Below, one piece after another: positions 1-11,912 of a stretch of DNA of 64,000 bases. The first letter of the stretch is position 1, and each line of letters begins with the position of its first letter. The stretch is from positions 2,294,001 through 2,358,000 of the forward strand of contig JAQQWL010000013.1 in assembly GCA_038363925.1 (NCBI GenBank), written 5' to 3'. A program made the translations under genes and the position numbers. Origin of the DNA: Apiospora phragmitis. Its lineage: Eukaryota > Ascomycota > Sordariomycetes > Amphisphaeriales > Apiosporaceae. The notes under the pieces were generated by a model, which saw nothing but the letters and a program-made list of their open reading frames with translations, was not told the origin of the DNA and ran no database searches.

Positions 1-611
1 CGAGGCAGCCGTACGGCATGCCCGAGAAGACCGCGCCGGCCGCGAACACGTCCGGGTACGCGCCCGCCAGCACGTTGGTCATGATGGCGCCCGACGAGGA
101 GCCCGTCAGGAAGACACGGGCCGGGTCCGCGCCGTACTTGTCGAGGGCGTACCGCACCATGTTCACGATGCCCTGCGAGTCCGAGCCGCCGTTGTGGGTT
201 AGGGATGCGCTCGTCGCCGCGTCCCAGCAGTTGAAGTCCTTGGTCGTTCCCGGGTAGATGGCGATGAAGCCGAGCTCGTCCGCGAGCTGCCGGCCAAACT
301 TGTTTTCGTTGTAGTACTGCTGGGCGCTGCCGCCGCAGGGGTGCATCTGGTGATGGTGATGTTCACGTGTCAGTCAGTGCTTATATGGGTGGGCATTACA
401 CACACACGTGTAAAGTAAGTCAAAGAAAGGGTCTTCCTACTGCTACTATGATGGCTGGGTTGGCAGGCAGGTTGGCAGGTGCGGCGATGTACATCTGGAT
501 GTTGGACGGGTTGGCACCAAAGTTGGTCACTTGCACCAGGCTGGCGGCTGAGGCCAGCGAGGCGACGAAGAGACCCGTCAGGCCATACTGCATTGCTGAT
601 GTTGAAACCAT
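1..611 (-). CDS. Secreted CE1 acetylxylan/feruloyl esterase, 3' end cut off by window edge
   Basis: Two exons on the minus strand: 611-441 (57 codons) and 346-1, joined in phase 0 across a 94-nt intron (GTAGGA donor, CAG acceptor). The start at 611 opens a short hydrophobic signal peptide (leader ends near ...ASLASAASL). ATG at 617 is an equally possible start. The mature part has the PHB-depolymerase/CE1 layout: an HPCGGSA oxyanion segment right after the intron, then GSSSG with the nucleophile near Ser141, followed by GMPYGCL near the cut end. The catalytic Asp and His would lie beyond base 1. CE1 enzymes of this kind are secreted and remove acetyl or feruloyl groups from xylan. CE1 membership is firm; substrate and any C-terminal CBM cannot be judged. 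Confidence 0.88.
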
Positions 612-1770
612 ACTCATGACTTTCCAACGCAAAGAGGTTGGGTGTGCGGCAGTCGATGTTGATCAAAGGCTATCCCATATTTCAACACGTGCTACCAATG
701 CCGCTATATACATACTGTCTCCCATCTCGAATGTTAGCTAGTCCCCGCTATCATTCGAATCATTGCCTTTGGTCGAATCAGCGTCGTGTGTGGAAGTTCG
801 GTCCGCATGATCGAACAGCCCACCCTCACGAAGCAACCTGGCGATAGGAGACGGACCGCGACGTTGAAGTTGAGTGTAGGGCCCTGGGGACCAGTATCCA
901 ATCACCATCTCGAACACATCGAAGCTGTTCCATAACCAGTTACACCGCAGCAGCCCAACGCCAGCAAAGCACCTGTCAAGCTGCAAGGCCCGCAGAGCAA
1001 GCAGGCTAGCGGCGCTGGGCGGACCGGGGTTGTACCACGGCGCTCAATGCCGATTGGTGGACCAAGGCTGGTGGGATTTCGGAGAATATATTGCCATCAC
1101 GGCCGCATTGGGCCAATTTCGCCGTCCGGTCCCGTAATCTTTCCTCATCCGGCGCCCTAGCCCCATTCCCATCGTCCTTTTCAGCTCTATCACGAGCCTC
1201 CCGTATGATTCACCGATATCTGTCCCCGCCGGGCCAGAGGCAGCTGCGGACTTGATCTACCAAGGCTGCCGGCAACAGTGATCGGCACTTTTATGATGTG
1301 CAGTTCCCCCGGATCTGCATCAGCTGAGAATGAGGATGTGCACGGGCGAAGCCATATGCTCGTAGCACACACCCTCTCCCTGTCCCGGCCTCGGCCCTTC
1401 CCTCTCGGTAGACCGGCGGCGCGTTCGACCCCAGTAAGAGATAAGCCATTGATCGCATTTTCGTCAGCCCATACCCGGATACCTTCGTTTTGCTGACTGC
1501 CTGCCAAGGTGTGGGGCAATGGGGTGCGCTGCATCGACGAAGACACCGCTTTAGAGCTCCGAGCAGGATGAAAGTAAACCTGCAAAGTCACAGGAAGTAC
1601 GATAATGAAGACGCGACTTGGCAAGCCCAGCCAGCCTAAATAGTCACATTGAAAACTGCGTATATGCAAGTCCAGGTAAGATCGACTGATTTCCTCGCTT
1701 CCTGGCATCAATAGGCGAGGACCCCAAAAGTCAACACTGTGTCTATGAGACAAAAATGCAAAGTTAGAAG
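612..1770. other. Gene-free stretch
   Basis: Upstream region of the esterase. A minus-strand open frame of 187 codons (1190-1753) has no recognisable domain, an arginine/serine-rich composition and overlaps a plus-strand frame of similar quality, so I do not call it. No RNA gene seen before the tRNA. Confidence 0.5.
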
Positions 1771-1854
1771 CTCCCCCGCACAGGCTTGAACTGTGAACCT
1801 CCTGATTGCTACTTTATAACAGTCAGACGCGCTAGCCAATTGCGCCACGGAGGA
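1771..1854 (-). tRNA. tRNA-Asn (GTT) with a 10-nt intron
   Basis: Read on the minus strand, TCCTCCG (1854-1848) pairs with CGGGGGA (1778-1772) as a 7-bp acceptor with one T-G pair; the discriminator is G at 1771. The D-arm (GCGC...GCGC), the anticodon stem TCTGA/TCAGG and the T-arm CACAG-TTCAAGC-CTGTG all pair. The anticodon loop is 17 nt instead of 7: C-T-G-T-T-A, then ten extra bases (TAAAGTAGCA), then A, which puts a canonical nuclear intron after position 37 and leaves anticodon GTT. The body resembles eukaryotic tRNA-Asn (TCTGACTGTTA...TCAG). Confidence 0.9.
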
Positions 1855-1945
1855 TTCAATTTGAAATTGAGTGGCAGATTGATTACTGAAAATTTGGACC
1901 CCTATGGAATCCTATATAAAAGCTGGATACGACCTAATCCACCAT

Positions 1946-1964
1946 TTGAGCTGTGAACCTCCTG
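1946..1964 (-). repeat. Partial copy of the tRNA-Asn 3' half
   Basis: The 19 bases at 1946-1964 match the variable-loop/T-arm part of the neighbouring tRNA (1786-1804) with one mismatch, 160 bp further along on the same strand. The acceptor stem and the rest are absent, so this is a fragment and not a second gene. Confidence 0.6.
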
Positions 1965-3756
1965 TAAATCATACATCCTGCGCAACTCCCAAGCACATGA
2001 CAGCCTCTGCCTCTATTTGTTAGAACACAAATGTCTTAAGTTGAGTATTACTGGTGGCACAATGTATAAACCTATCCTAAATACTTGGATATTTTCTTTG
2101 GACATTGAATTATAGCAGATATTAATAGACCAAAACGATTCTTTCAATCCATAACAGAGCCATTTGGGCTCGAGTCATGTGGCAGGACCAGATTTCATTT
2201 TCGCATTCACAGATTGATCAGAATGCCCCCCCACAATCACATACAGACAGAACCAGGATGTGATACATGTGCCTACCTGGGAGTTTAAGCCTACAATAAC
2301 CTATGGTAGAGAATACGACATCGAGGATTGGAAGATGCCTGTCCTGATTGCCATCCATATGGTGGTTTTAGATGCGCCAGGTATGCTGCTTGTCCTCATT
2401 GTCGTCAGGAACAACCACAACTGCTTGATGATGAGTTGTGAGGTGTTTCGATTTTAATGTGGTCCGTGACGTTGAGGCTAGCTAACAAGGTGCAAGCAAG
2501 GGCTAGTCTCGGCTGTCACCCCACCAAACGCTTTCCCACAAAGAGGCTCCAAAGGCTCCTTGGCACTTGGGGCACAGGCCCGGGTTTGGCCTGGCACTTC
2601 AGGGCAACGGCAAGTGACGAGGGCAACAACAGGCGGACAGTCAGTTGCTGTTCAGTTTTGACGTGGCGTCACGGCGTGTGGTTAACCTGTCTGGCAGCCT
2701 GGGGCTTCAATTGGCAGAGAGCCAGTAACAACAACGGACTGTCTGTTACCCAACTCTCCAGCTCCAATCAATTAATGGAGCTCCCACTCTGGCACCGGCA
2801 TCATCCCGTAGAATTAATTATGCATTGCATGTAGCTCACACTTCACACAGGACCACCATTGCACTCAAATTATACATTGTATCCGGGTATGGCCATAGCC
2901 GACTTCACTGCAATTGCGAGAATGCCGATGACATATTTGTACGGTCATTCACCCAGTTCTGAGTTCGGGAGAGCTGTAGCATTAGCATGCCGGTACTTGA
3001 GGGTAGATCAGGGGACCAACCGTCACAGTGTGTGGGCACGGGTTTTCTAGGTACATAGAGCATGTCCTGCAGAGAGCTGGTTGTTGACTTGCATCAGCCA
3101 GCACAATGAAAGCATTGATTGAATTGCGTGCTAGTCTACGAACTGAGGGGATTAGAGTACATTGAAGTGATTGTTATTGTTCTCATCCAATTCCTTAGTT
3201 TTCGTCACGTTAGATACCAAAAAGCAAGTACTATTGGGTTGTAGCAGGCAAACATGCAGCAGTGAAAATGGCGGAGCTAGAAACCCACCCCGAAAAGAAA
3301 GCCCAGCCTTACCTGAACGGAAGGCAAAGGTAAAATCTCAAAATCTCAAAACTCACCACCCCCAAGGTTTGACGTGCACATTACTTTAGGTTGAAAAAAC
3401 TGTACCACCCTCTCAGCTACCAAAACCACAAGCAACATCACCTCATCCACATCCAATCCCAAACTCCAAAACATCCTCCAGCCTTTGCGCATCATCTTGA
3501 GACCTGCCTTCGCATCGCACTAATCTCTCTCCCACTCTACCTACTCTGCTCTGCTCCCCCTGCTCCAGGTCGACCAGACAGACGGACACCGTTCGCCCCT
3601 CCACTGCCTACTCCGAACTACGAGACACGCCACCCGAGACGCGACCCATTCCGCATCTCGATATTTGTCCAAATCCCGTTTTTGCGACGAGATACAGCAT
3701 AGCGATCCAACCCAGCGCTCCTCGAGTACTTTACTGTCTATTTTCTCACATTGAAA
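1965..3756. other. Intergenic plus 5' leader of the GYF gene
   Basis: No convincing gene. The last ~330 bases (about 3420-3756) are C/T- and CA-rich (runs of CATCC, TCTCTC, CTCTGCTC), typical of a filamentous-fungal promoter-proximal region and 5' UTR. Open frames at 2457-2834, 3171-3389 and 3391-3702 lack coding character. Confidence 0.5.
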
Positions 3757-6700
3757 ATGCCGGCGACAAATCTTAGTTTTGCTTCGGCTGCTGCAGGCCA
3801 GAACCGCGACTCACGGAACGGTACGAGAACAGATGGACGTGGAAGCAACAGTGGTGAATGGTAGGTTATCCTCTACAAGACCCCTTCTTCCAGCCTGTTC
3901 ATTGCGTCGACTCCTTGTTGTCCGGCCAGTCCTGTACTGGCCGGAAACTGGAAAGGTGCTTGGAACTACCGTCCCTTGCGCTACTCGCTACATAGTTGCG
4001 GGGTGGTTGGGTGAATCATGATGCTTCTCTCTACTTCCCTAATTCTTCCAGCCCAGTACTCCTCAGAATTGGGCGGATCATGCCTGCCAGCCTATTCACT
4101 CCTAGGTTCAATGACTGACATGGGCCCTCCAGGTCGAGACAGGGCAGATCAACCAATGGAACCCTCACCTTCCGAAGATCCTCGACCACTCCTAGCCAGT
4201 CCATGAGCCAGAGCAACGTTCCTTCCGAAGCCGTTCCCTCCTCAACTGCGATGCCAGAAAGACAAGCAGTACCGCCACCACAGTATAGAGAAGAGATGCT
4301 ATCCATTTACAACAATCTCGAGCCCGGCAATGTTTCAAGTCTTTTTGTCGCAGGCTGGAACCCTGGACACGTGAATGGCAACAGCACTGCGACCCGGGGC
4401 TGGGGCAATCGTAATGATACTCATGTCTTGCCTCAAGAGCCGGATTTGTGCTGGGATGCGTCTGCGTCAACGACAGCGAGCAACCTGCGCAACCTAACTC
4501 CGGAGGAAAGGGAACTGCTGGCTACTGATATCAACGCTGCTGCCAAGCCACCCCAGCAGAATACCAAGGATGGTGGCAACCAGGCGGGCGGAGGAGCGGC
4601 GCTCAACGGACGGAAGACCTCGGTATCTCAAGGCACTGGGGGCAACTTCTCGTTGGCTTCTCCTACTTCTGCATCGAGACCTGGTACCCGCCGACGTGAG
4701 ACGACCGACACTAACCCTTTCTCCAGTGGTGGCGGTCTTAACTCGCCTCTGTCTGCACGCCCACCCCGGGAGGATTCCTTCTGGGGAAGAAAGAACACCG
4801 ATGCCAAGGAGACTACGTTCGAGGAACCCGAGGAGGCACCGGCCAGCAGTACCAAACCCAACCCCATGATGCCCTTTTCTCTGATGAGGAACAACTCGAC
4901 TGCAGCTAATTCGGGTCTTGGCGCCGCGTCTTCCATCTGGGGCCAGGCGCAAAATCCTTCGACTCCAAGCGCCACAACTCCGTCTGCGACTATTGGCGGC
5001 GGAGGTGGTTTTGGCAATTTCGCCTTGCCGGGCGCGACATCGGCTATTGGCGAGAAGCGACCTGGAAACAACCGTGGCGAGTCACGTCTAGCCCATCTGA
5101 TACCCAAGGACAGTTCCGATAGCATGAATGCTCGTGCTGCCGAAGGAGCCACCGCAAGCTCTTGGCGTGCCCGGCCTCGTACCGATACCGATCCCTTCGG
5201 CGGAGAAGACAATCTTTCTGGTAGTGCTTCCTTGGGTGGCGCTCAAGATACCAGCCCTCCACCTCAAGCTCATCGAGGTTCGACATTCGACACCCCGGTA
5301 AAAGGATCCGCTGCCGATTTTGGCATGGCTGGCCTCAACATCGGCAGCCACCCTGATCAAGACCACGAACCACTGAGCCCATCCGAGACGAACCCTTATC
5401 GCAGTCCCCCCGGGGAGCGCGGCGAGCATGAGGATGCAGGCGATAGGCTACATGCTCACGGTCTAGGACATGGTGGTAACGAGCATATTGCAGGGCCATT
5501 TGGCGGTGGTTTACATCGTGGCTTCGCGCCAGCCGGGTTCGACGGAAGCGATCGCAGTCAGACTTCCAGTGTTGGTGCCAAGGCTTATCCGTCTCTGGGA
5601 ACTTTGGGTGGATGGCCCACATCGGCTACTCCAGATCGCGAGCGGAATCCCTTCGGATCTGCCTTTGGTGGTTCGCTTGGTGGTTCACTCTTCAACCCTA
5701 TGGGCGATCTACATTCACCAAGTCTGGGTAATCTCAATGGTGTCTTCGGGCCACCCAGCACTACTGGCATGGCCGGATCCGGTTCTATTGGTCGTGCAAG
5801 CAAGCTGGGCTCTCTGTTCCCTCCTGCTATGCAGTCACAAATGCAGGCTCATGACAATGAGAGCCTCTCCGATTCCGTGCCTGATCTCCGCCAGGTTAAC
5901 CCCCTCGGCGCCATTGGCCGCAACGCCTTTGGCGATCACTCCCGCGAAACCGAAAGTCCCGTGCGAGCAGGTAGGGGTTTCCTTGCCGATGTCTTGAATG
6001 CAGAAGCGTCGCGCACTCCTGCCACATCGGAGCCCTTACAAAGTGGTGTCGCAGCTACTCAAAGTCAAGGCTTCCCGCAGAACTCCGGCACCCCGTTCAG
6101 CGGCGCTCAGCCTTCCGAGCCACCGTCGGCCCAGGCACGCACCATGGTCATGCCAGACCGCATGCGATGGGTTTACCTTGATCCTCAGGGTCAACAGCAG
6201 GGACCTTTCACTGGCCTTGAGATGAATGATTGGTACAAAGCTAATTTCTTCACACCCGATCTCCGCGTCAAGAAAGTGGAAGATCCAGAGTTCGAGCCAC
6301 TTGGGCAGCTTATTAGGCGCATTGGCAACTCCCGTGAGCCTTTCTTGGTACCGCAAATCGGCATACCCCATGGACCTGCTACGGTCCCTGGGCCATTCTC
6401 ATCTACCTCCGGGGTTGTTCAACCTCCTCTTGTCGGCGCCTTCCCCAGCTTCGGCAGAACTTTGACGGCCCAGGAACAGAATGATCTTGAGCGACGGAAG
6501 CAGGAAGAGCAGTATCTCATGGCCCAACAGCGTGATATACTCTCGAACCAGCAACGTCTTGCTCGCGCGCAATTGCAGGGTCATCCCGGCCTTCACCATC
6601 ATTCCAGTGCTCACAGCCTGCAAAGCCAGCCGAGTTTTGGTAGCATTGCCTCTCCTGTCACGCTCCCTCCCCAAGCCCCCATCGGCCCTATCGGCGCTGC

Positions 6701-8635
6701 CAATGCTTTTTTTGGCGGGCACCCGGCACACCAACCTATCGGCCACGGTAGTACGGGTCTCGACATGTTTCGAGACCGAGAGGACGGGCTCTCAACTCAG
6801 GAACGTGATCTCTTGGCCAACCTCGGACAGAGGTCCAACGATATTTTAACTGGGCAGCAATCACAGCCTCCCATTGGTGATCAGTCACAGGAGTCATTTC
6901 GGGACCGGCTCCCGCGGAGCAGCGATCTCCTCGACGATGCTGAGGGATTCCGTGCACGGCTCCAGGAGTTTGAGCAATACCAAGCAGAGAATGGCCAGAT
7001 GGAACAGACATATGGCACCGCTCCCACCTCGGGGCCGGCTAATGGACCAGCAGCAGCTCAGTTGAACGAATCCCAATCCGCCACCATGGAGGAGATGATG
7101 GCAGGGCACGGTGATGATCAGTTTGCCAACGAAACAGAGTCTGCTGCTATGAACAAACAGTTCCAGCAAGCTCAAGCCGCCGAGGCTGCGAAAAACAGTG
7201 GTCTTCCTATGCCTTTCCCCCCTCCCCAATCTGGGACTCCTCTGCCTGCCCCAGCGCCCCAACGCGTTAAATCCAATCTCCCGGAGCAGTACGCAACTAG
7301 CTCTGGCTCTCATTCACCTGATGCTACCCCCTCGTCTGCTGCAGCCCAGCCCCCGCCTCTGGCACCTTGGGCCAAGGACACCTCTGGGTCTCATCGTGGA
7401 CCCAGTCTGAAGGAGATTCAAGAAGCAGAGGCCAAGAAAGCTGCCAAGGCCGAAGAGGCTCTCGCAGCGTCGCGCCGCGCCATGGCCGAGCAGGAAGCAG
7501 CTCGCGAGCGGGAGAAGGCAGCGGCTCTGGCTTCGGGCTTGCCTACAACCAGCACTTGGGGCACTGCATCTCCCGTGAATACGACATCCGCCGGTTCTCC
7601 ATGGGCCAAGCCTGCCGCTGCTCCCAAGGGACCGGCGCCTGGTTTGGCTGCCCCGCAACAGAGCTCCGACAAGAAGAAGACACTTGCGGAAATCCAGCGT
7701 GAAGAAGAGGTCCGGAAGCAGAAGGCGAAGGACACTGCCGTCCAGGTGGGCGCACCCGCTGCTGCGGGAAAACGTTACGCTGATCTTGCGAGCAAGCCCA
7801 ACGCTGCTTCGTTGCCAGCTTCGGCTGCTGCCTCAGCTACATCGTCGCCCGCTGCCGGGTGGGCTACTGTGGGTGCTGGAGGCAAGGTCAAGATTCCTAC
7901 TGGCCCTGCTGCTACTCGATCTGTCAGCACCACCAATGTGAAGCCTGTTGCTGCCCCAGCCGCTACCCCCAAGCCTACTGCGAAGCCCGCTGGGGTAACT
8001 GCCCCATCTGGCCGTAACGAGGCCATGGAGGAGTTCAAGAAATGGCTCAACATGCAGCTGACCCGGGGAACGACGGGCATTCTTGACAGTAAGTGACTTA
8101 TCCCCTGAAATGAATGAATACATGGTAGTTGACACTAACCCCCGCTATAGTGAACGGGTTCATCCAGAGTCTTCTAGAGATGCCTCTGGAGGCCGACATC
8201 ATCGCGGAAATTATTTACGGCAACTCGAAGACAATGAACGGCCAGCACTTCGCTGTTGAGTTCATTCGCCGAAAGAAGCTCGCCGAGAGAGGTGTTGTGG
8301 AGAAGCAGACGATGGATGTTCCTGCCCAATCTGGCAATGCTGGTGGCTGGAACGAGGTGGCCAAGAAGAGCACCAAGACGGATGCGAGCAATGAGGCCGC
8401 AGCTCTCCCGGCTGGATTCAAGGTTGTCCCCAACCGCAAGAAGGGCAAGAATAGACGGCATCCGCGGGTCCAGCTATCACGTCGGCAGATATGTTTGCAC
8501 ATGACGGCACCTTACAAGCCAGCTCGCGTGTATTTACCAAGCGTTGTTTGTCAAAATCTCCAGGGGAGATTGGTTTGTGTAGAATTGCTGTGTTATGACG
8601 ACGACGACTGGTTAGGAGGAGCAGCACGATGCTAG
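3757..8635 (+). CDS. GYF-domain protein (Smy2/Syh1/GIGYF-like)
   Basis: Three exons: 3757-3860, 4133-8088, 8151 onward, both introns GT-AG with phases that fit. The start ATG (MPATNLSF...) follows a CT-rich leader. About 1,450 aa, mostly low-complexity, Gly/Ser/Pro/Gln-rich and predicted disordered. One folded module is clear: a GYF domain at roughly residues 711-770 (RMRWVYLDPQ...GPF...M..WYKANFF), which in this family binds proline-rich PPGΦ ligands in RNA-silencing, translation-repression and trafficking complexes. Charged Ala/Lys/Glu helices follow (QEAEAKKAAKAEEAL). A conserved C-terminal block (GFIQSLLEMPLEADIIAEIIYG...) lies in exon 3. The frame runs past KKGKN to 8635 as a basic tail without family character. 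A TAG at 8452-8454 one frame over suggests the native end is there, with one A missing in the AAGAA run. Confidence 0.9.
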
Positions 8636-9920
8636 GATCGTATGGCTGTACGCATGTATGTATGTATGTATGTATGTATGTATGAAGAGAATAAGAATCT
8701 CAACAGGCTCGCTTTGGGTGTGACGATGCGTGATAATATGTTTGGTGTGTATGGTATAAAGAAGAGAAAGCTTGGAGGCTCTGGTGATACATGACAAGGA
8801 GTTGACTTATCTTTTCATCACCAGTGGGCACTTTGCCCATAATCCTTCTTTCTCTCTAGATATATTACTTCATTTCATGGGTTGAAGGAGAAGGCGAGGC
8901 CAGTGAGCTAGAATTCTATACCTTTTGATTGAGGTCGAGCCGTGAACCACTTCACATACCTATCTAAACCAACCCAAGCGGACTGGGAGCTGGGTCGCAC
9001 AGGAATAAATGCTTATAATACCGAGGCTGATGTCTTCTTCTTAAGTGCTAACATGATCAACTAAGTACTTATGGTATGGAAGCAGTATTTACCATCCTTA
9101 GCCTATCTTCTAATTGACCCTCCAGCTGTGTAGCTCTCGCGGTTATGAAGGCAGTCAGGGAGAAAGACGGCCAACAAGAACAACCAGACATGAAACTTCG
9201 CTAGTCGATCAAAACAGTAGCATTGATAGCTAGCTCTGCTGATATGGACCCAGACGATTCTTTGTTTGGTTCGGATAGATGGCGAGATTCGACCAAAGAC
9301 AATTGTTCGAGCAACCCAGGCGCACAACTGTTATGGAATGGAATGGATATCTGCACTCATTCCAGGAATCACTTGCTTCCCTAGAACCGGTCGGAACTCA
9401 TCTTCTCTTGATAGGTATTCCACAGACCCCTTTCGCAGCCAATATGTAGGCATCAAAAAGAGTAACTCCCGTCATTCTCCCTCATCAAGCCTTAGGCCCC
9501 TAGTGAATGTCTTTTCACCCCCTACATTGTGTAGAACAGAAAGGGTGGGGTTGGTTCTGTTTTGTATACAAAAGCACGCTTGTTACTTTATCGACGTCAA
9601 ACCGAAGCCGCTCAATCTGTAGAGATCGGACTTGGATGTGTGATAATCGTTGGTATTATTATCAAGCGGAACGGGATGGTGGCGGACGCGGACAGCTGGA
9701 TTTGATGAAGGTCGTGAGGATAGCCCTTGGCAGTCGTGAGCGCGGTCATACTACATCCATGCAAACCTATTGTCGACTCACTCTCGAGTAGACCCTGCAA
9801 ATTCTACCTCTCCATTATCCTTGTGTACGTTAATTCATGAAAAGCCACGTCTCCGGCTTGATACCATTCCCTGACAGAAGCATGTTGTCTTGGCATTTTC
9901 CGGAGAAATGATTGAAACCA
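8636..9920. other. Gene-free stretch between GYF gene and MFS transporter
   Basis: Convergent 3' flanks. Open frames at 9103-9327, 9266-9622 and 9507-9791 overlap one another, have no domain signature and show no splice pattern extending them. Apart from the ATGT repeat near the start, nothing else is recognisable. Confidence 0.5.
8654..8684. repeat. (ATGT)n microsatellite
   Basis: Almost eight perfect tandem ATGT units just downstream of the GYF gene, probably in its 3' UTR or flank. Confidence 0.95.
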
Positions 9921-11555
9921 TCAACGATGTCCTCGAACTTGTAACCTTTCTTTTTTCCACCTCGGACCCCATCTGCGTAGAATATATACACCAAGAAACG
10001 AGCCCAGGCCATGCCAGAGCCCGATGAAGGTGAAAAACCATGATCTTCCAATCGCATCGACCAGAGGTTGGAGAGCTGCCACGAGCGCGGCCGAGGTGAC
10101 GCAGCGGCAGATGTTATTCGCCGCGCCGGCCGTCCCTGGTGTATCCGGGAAGATATCAACCAACAGCGCGCTGTAGATTTGGTGCAGAATAGTAGCGAGC
10201 GCGCCGAGGACGGCTTGAAGGATTAGGGTCACGGCCGGATGAACTCTGCGCTGAACTGCCCAGCCGTAGCCCACAAACCCAATTACGGACATCAGGATCA
10301 GCGTGTACGATCCTCTCGAGCGAGCTCTTTCTATGGGAAACCTTTGTATATCGTCTCCCGCTTGTTTGTCAACTGAGTAACCAGCCTGCTTGGCCACATG
10401 TTTGTAGTTCCAGTCCATGAGCCGACCGGCTATGAGCCCGCCGGCCAGGATACCTCCGCCACCTGCCAGATAGCACAGCCCCACGATCAACTCGTTGTAG
10501 CCGTAGACGTCGCCATATATGAGTGGAATGGAGGTTGTGACGGTATACCAGCTTGCGTAAGGGGAAGCGGCCAGATACAGCACAGTAAATGCGTCTTTGT
10601 GAAACAGAATCCTCACGGAACTCCATAGATTGGGAAATGTCCACTTGCCTTTCCCTGTCGGTCCGCCCCTTTCAGGTGGTATTTCACTCTCGGTGCAACC
10701 TGAAGAGTCGCGTCGCAGGAGGTCCATCCATGCCCGCCACATGCCTTGGGGCGAAACGGCACCATTACCAACCACCTTCCGGTTCGTTTCCCGCATGGTG
10801 AAGAGTATGAGCGTCAAGGCGGATCCCCCAAAGATGGTCAGGGTCCAGAAGGCCCACCGCGAATCGCCCGTGGCGAGGATGGCGCCCCCGCCGATCGGAG
10901 GTCCGATGGACGGTCCGAGATTGGTCGCGACCATCATGGGGCCCAGAAACCGGCCGCGCTCGGCATGCACGGCGTAATCGGCGACGACGGCGTACGCCAG
11001 CGAGAGCGTGGCGCTGCCGCCCGTGCTCTGGAGTGCGCGCAGCACGACGAGGGCCGCGTAGCTGTCGTGGCTGAGGGCTAGGCCCAGGGAGGCGGCCGTG
11101 TACAGGGCGAAGCTCGCGATGTAGACGGGTCGGCGGCCCAGGGTGTCCGACAGCGGGGAGAAGATGGAGGGGGTGAGGCCTTGCATCACTACGTAGATCG
11201 TGATGGTGAGGTTGATGCCCTGGATTGACGTGTGGTACTGGTCTGCCAGCAGACTGATCAAGGGGAAGTAAATGTTCGCCGTAAGGGAAGAGGCCAGGCA
11301 CAGATAGCCTAAGAGCAGAGTGATGTACCACCGGTAGGTGAGCGAGAATGCCGTGTAAGATAAACGGCCACCATCTTGAGGGTTGGCCTGGGCCTGGATG
11401 CCATTTTCTTGACCTTTGACGCTGTTGGTAATGGGCTCATGGGGAGGTGTCGACTCCTTTTCCGCAGTTGCCCGGGCCATTTCATCGGCCTCGATGATCT
11501 TGACTAATGGATCAGGGGCGATTAAGCTCGGATGGATGCGACAACTTCGTACCAA
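9921..11555 (-). CDS. MFS multidrug transporter, DHA1 (12 TM, Qdr/Dtr-like)
   Basis: One uninterrupted 544-codon frame. A ~70-residue cytosolic N-terminus precedes 12 hydrophobic segments split 6+6 by a charged loop (about residues 265-305). Motif A is visible between TM2 and TM3 (FSPLSDTLGRRPVYI), and the antiporter motif C in TM5 (NLGPSIGPPIGGG), which places it among drug:H+ antiporters of the DHA1 type. It would export small toxic molecules at the plasma membrane; the substrate cannot be inferred. ATG at 11480 (MARATAEKES) is an alternative start that removes 25 residues. It is transcribed away from the kinase gene at 11913 and shares 357 bp of upstream sequence with it. Confidence 0.92.
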   Translation of the reverse strand: MVRSCRIHPSLIAPDPLVKIIEADEMARATAEKESTPPHEPITNSVKGQENGIQAQANPQDGGRLSYTAFSLTYRWYITLLLGYLCLASSLTANIYFPLISLLADQYHTSIQGINLTITIYVVMQGLTPSIFSPLSDTLGRRPVYIASFALYTAASLGLALSHDSYAALVVLRALQSTGGSATLSLAYAVVADYAVHAERGRFLGPMMVATNLGPSIGPPIGGGAILATGDSRWAFWTLTIFGGSALTLILFTMRETNRKVVGNGAVSPQGMWRAWMDLLRRDSSGCTESEIPPERGGPTGKGKWTFPNLWSSVRILFHKDAFTVLYLAASPYASWYTVTTSIPLIYGDVYGYNELIVGLCYLAGGGGILAGGLIAGRLMDWNYKHVAKQAGYSVDKQAGDDIQRFPIERARSRGSYTLILMSVIGFVGYGWAVQRRVHPAVTLILQAVLGALATILHQIYSALLVDIFPDTPGTAGAANNICRCVTSAALVAALQPLVDAIGRSWFFTFIGLWHGLGSFLGVYILRRWGPRWKKERLQVRGHR

Positions 11556-11912
11556 AGGGAATCTTTGAAATCGAGAGTAGGGGTCCGGGTGATAGATACC
11601 CGCCGTTCTATCGACTTCCTGGTAGGCGGCCCGATGCCACCCGAGGAACGAGGGGTTTGCGGGCGAAAGGTTACCCGGCTGCTACCTTGATAGTGCGTGT
11701 TGGTTGCGAACATCCCTTGCGTGGTATTGCCAAGAAAGCAGATCCAACCCCGCCCATCAGTATCGCAGTTGGTTCATTGAGGGAAGCAATATGTTCTTAA
11801 ACTGTCGGCAATCGAAATCATTCAACACTGAAAACCTAATCAGTGAAACGGAAATCCTCCAAGACAACCGAATACGTTTTCAACTCGCCGGCTTTACCTT
11901 GGATTAATCAAC
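11556..11912. promoter_or_regulatory. Shared divergent promoter region (MFS transporter / fructosamine-kinase-like)
   Basis: 357 bp lie between the two start codons, with no open frame of interest. I see no clear TATA box or repeated operator-like motif. The call rests on gene orientation only, so co-regulation is an inference. Confidence 0.45.

Noticed and set aside
1190..1753. 187-codon minus-strand open frame
   Set aside because: No domain, skewed Arg/Ser composition, overlaps a similar frame on the other strand.
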